Shown: in pieces, positions 17,059 through 17,375 of the stretch | How positions within the stretch are numbered: the first letter of the stretch is position 1 | Layout: each line of letters opens with the position of its first letter | DNA from: Gnomoniopsis sp. IMI 355080 | Taxonomy: Eukaryota; Ascomycota; Sordariomycetes; Diaporthales; Gnomoniaceae | Assembly: GCA_027946555.1 (NCBI GenBank) | Contig: JAPEVC010000403.1 | Span: forward strand, 1 to 17,375 | Length of the DNA: 17,375 nt | Reading direction: 5' to 3' | Position numbers and translations under genes: made by a program | The notes under the pieces: generated by a model | The model's input: the letters and a program-made list of their open reading frames with translations, nothing else | Databases searched by the model: none | Told to the model about the DNA's origin: nothing

Positions 17059-17375
17059 ATGCCAACACACACATCCACCAAGTCTGAGAGGGACTTCCTC
17101 CTGCTCAACGACGACCCACAGAGTAGTCCAGCAAGTATGAAACAATGGATCGAGGGGCATGTTGGTGTGTATCAACCGCATCGCCTTTCTTCCATCTTCT
17201 TCTAACATGAATGCAAAGACGAACCCTTCGATGCCACTTACCTAAACGGCGGTGGTGGCGAGGTGGAGGTCGAGACGATGACGATGGGACAGTTGAGTGC
17301 CCTCGCGGCGCGTGTGGCTGGGGAACTGAAGCGGAGGGGAGGGGCCACCCTGGGCCCGGGTGAGAGGCGGGAGGT
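17059..17375 (+). CDS. Unrecognised protein, N-terminal part (3' partial)
   Basis: Exon 1 runs 17059-17164 from ATG (MPTHTSTKSERDFLLLNDD) and joins exon 2 at 17219 across a 54-nt intron (donor GTGTGT, branch-like CTAAC, acceptor CAAAG). Without splicing the frame stops within the intron at TAA; with it, the frame stays open to the window end, giving about 87 residues. The peptide is hydrophilic, with SPASMKQWIEGHVDEPFDATYLN, then a Gly/Glu-rich stretch and a helical LSALAARVAGELKRR. There is no signal peptide or membrane segment. I do not recognise the family. The good codon-like frame and splice signals favour a real gene; the remaining exons lie beyond the window. Confidence 0.72.

Overview
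The window reads as nuclear DNA of a filamentous ascomycete (Pezizomycotina, most likely a Sordariomycete). The evidence is many short introns (43 to 140 nt) with GT..AG ends and CTRAY-like branch sites, genes on both strands at about 1.5-2 kb spacing, typical fungal families (caleosin, EthA-type Baeyer-Villiger monooxygenase, DHA1 drug:H+ antiporter, a fungal transcription-factor C-terminus), and repeated CCTAGGTAGG-type motifs between genes. The species cannot be read from this sequence. All exon joins below were worked out by hand from reading frames, splice sites and recalled family sequence.

Layout. (1) 1-955, plus strand: C-terminal part of a probable fungal transcription factor, cut by the window edge. 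(2) 1258-1638, minus: a small hydrophilic protein. (3) 1.6 kb and 1.9 kb of sequence without recognisable genes flank a two-exon minus-strand gene at 3225-3642 for a small secreted protein with ten cysteines. (4) 5562-7100, plus: intronless EthA-type Baeyer-Villiger monooxygenase. (5) 7480-8724, minus: five-exon caleosin (Ca2+-binding haem peroxygenase family). (6) 9360-11413, minus: seven-exon DHA1-type MFS exporter with a 12-nt micro-exon. (7) 12267-12868, minus: four-exon prefoldin subunit 4, divergent from (8) 13180-13613, plus: a 78-residue histone-fold protein of the CENP-W family in four small exons; they share a 311-bp promoter containing a 16-bp inverted repeat. (9) 14497-16162, plus: YAG7-like coiled-coil and RGG protein. 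(10) 17059 to the end, plus: the first two exons of an unrecognised gene.

The window has two halves. The left half (about 1-11.4 kb) is accessory in character: cysteine-rich secreted protein, monooxygenase, peroxygenase-type caleosin and exporter, with long spacers. The right half (about 12.2-16.2 kb) is housekeeping: chaperone, inner kinetochore and RNA-binding-type genes, compactly packed. The monooxygenase, caleosin and MFS genes are neighbours and could act together on a lipid-derived or xenobiotic substrate, but no scaffold-building enzyme is present, so this is inference only. No RNA gene, CRISPR array or intact mobile element was recognised.
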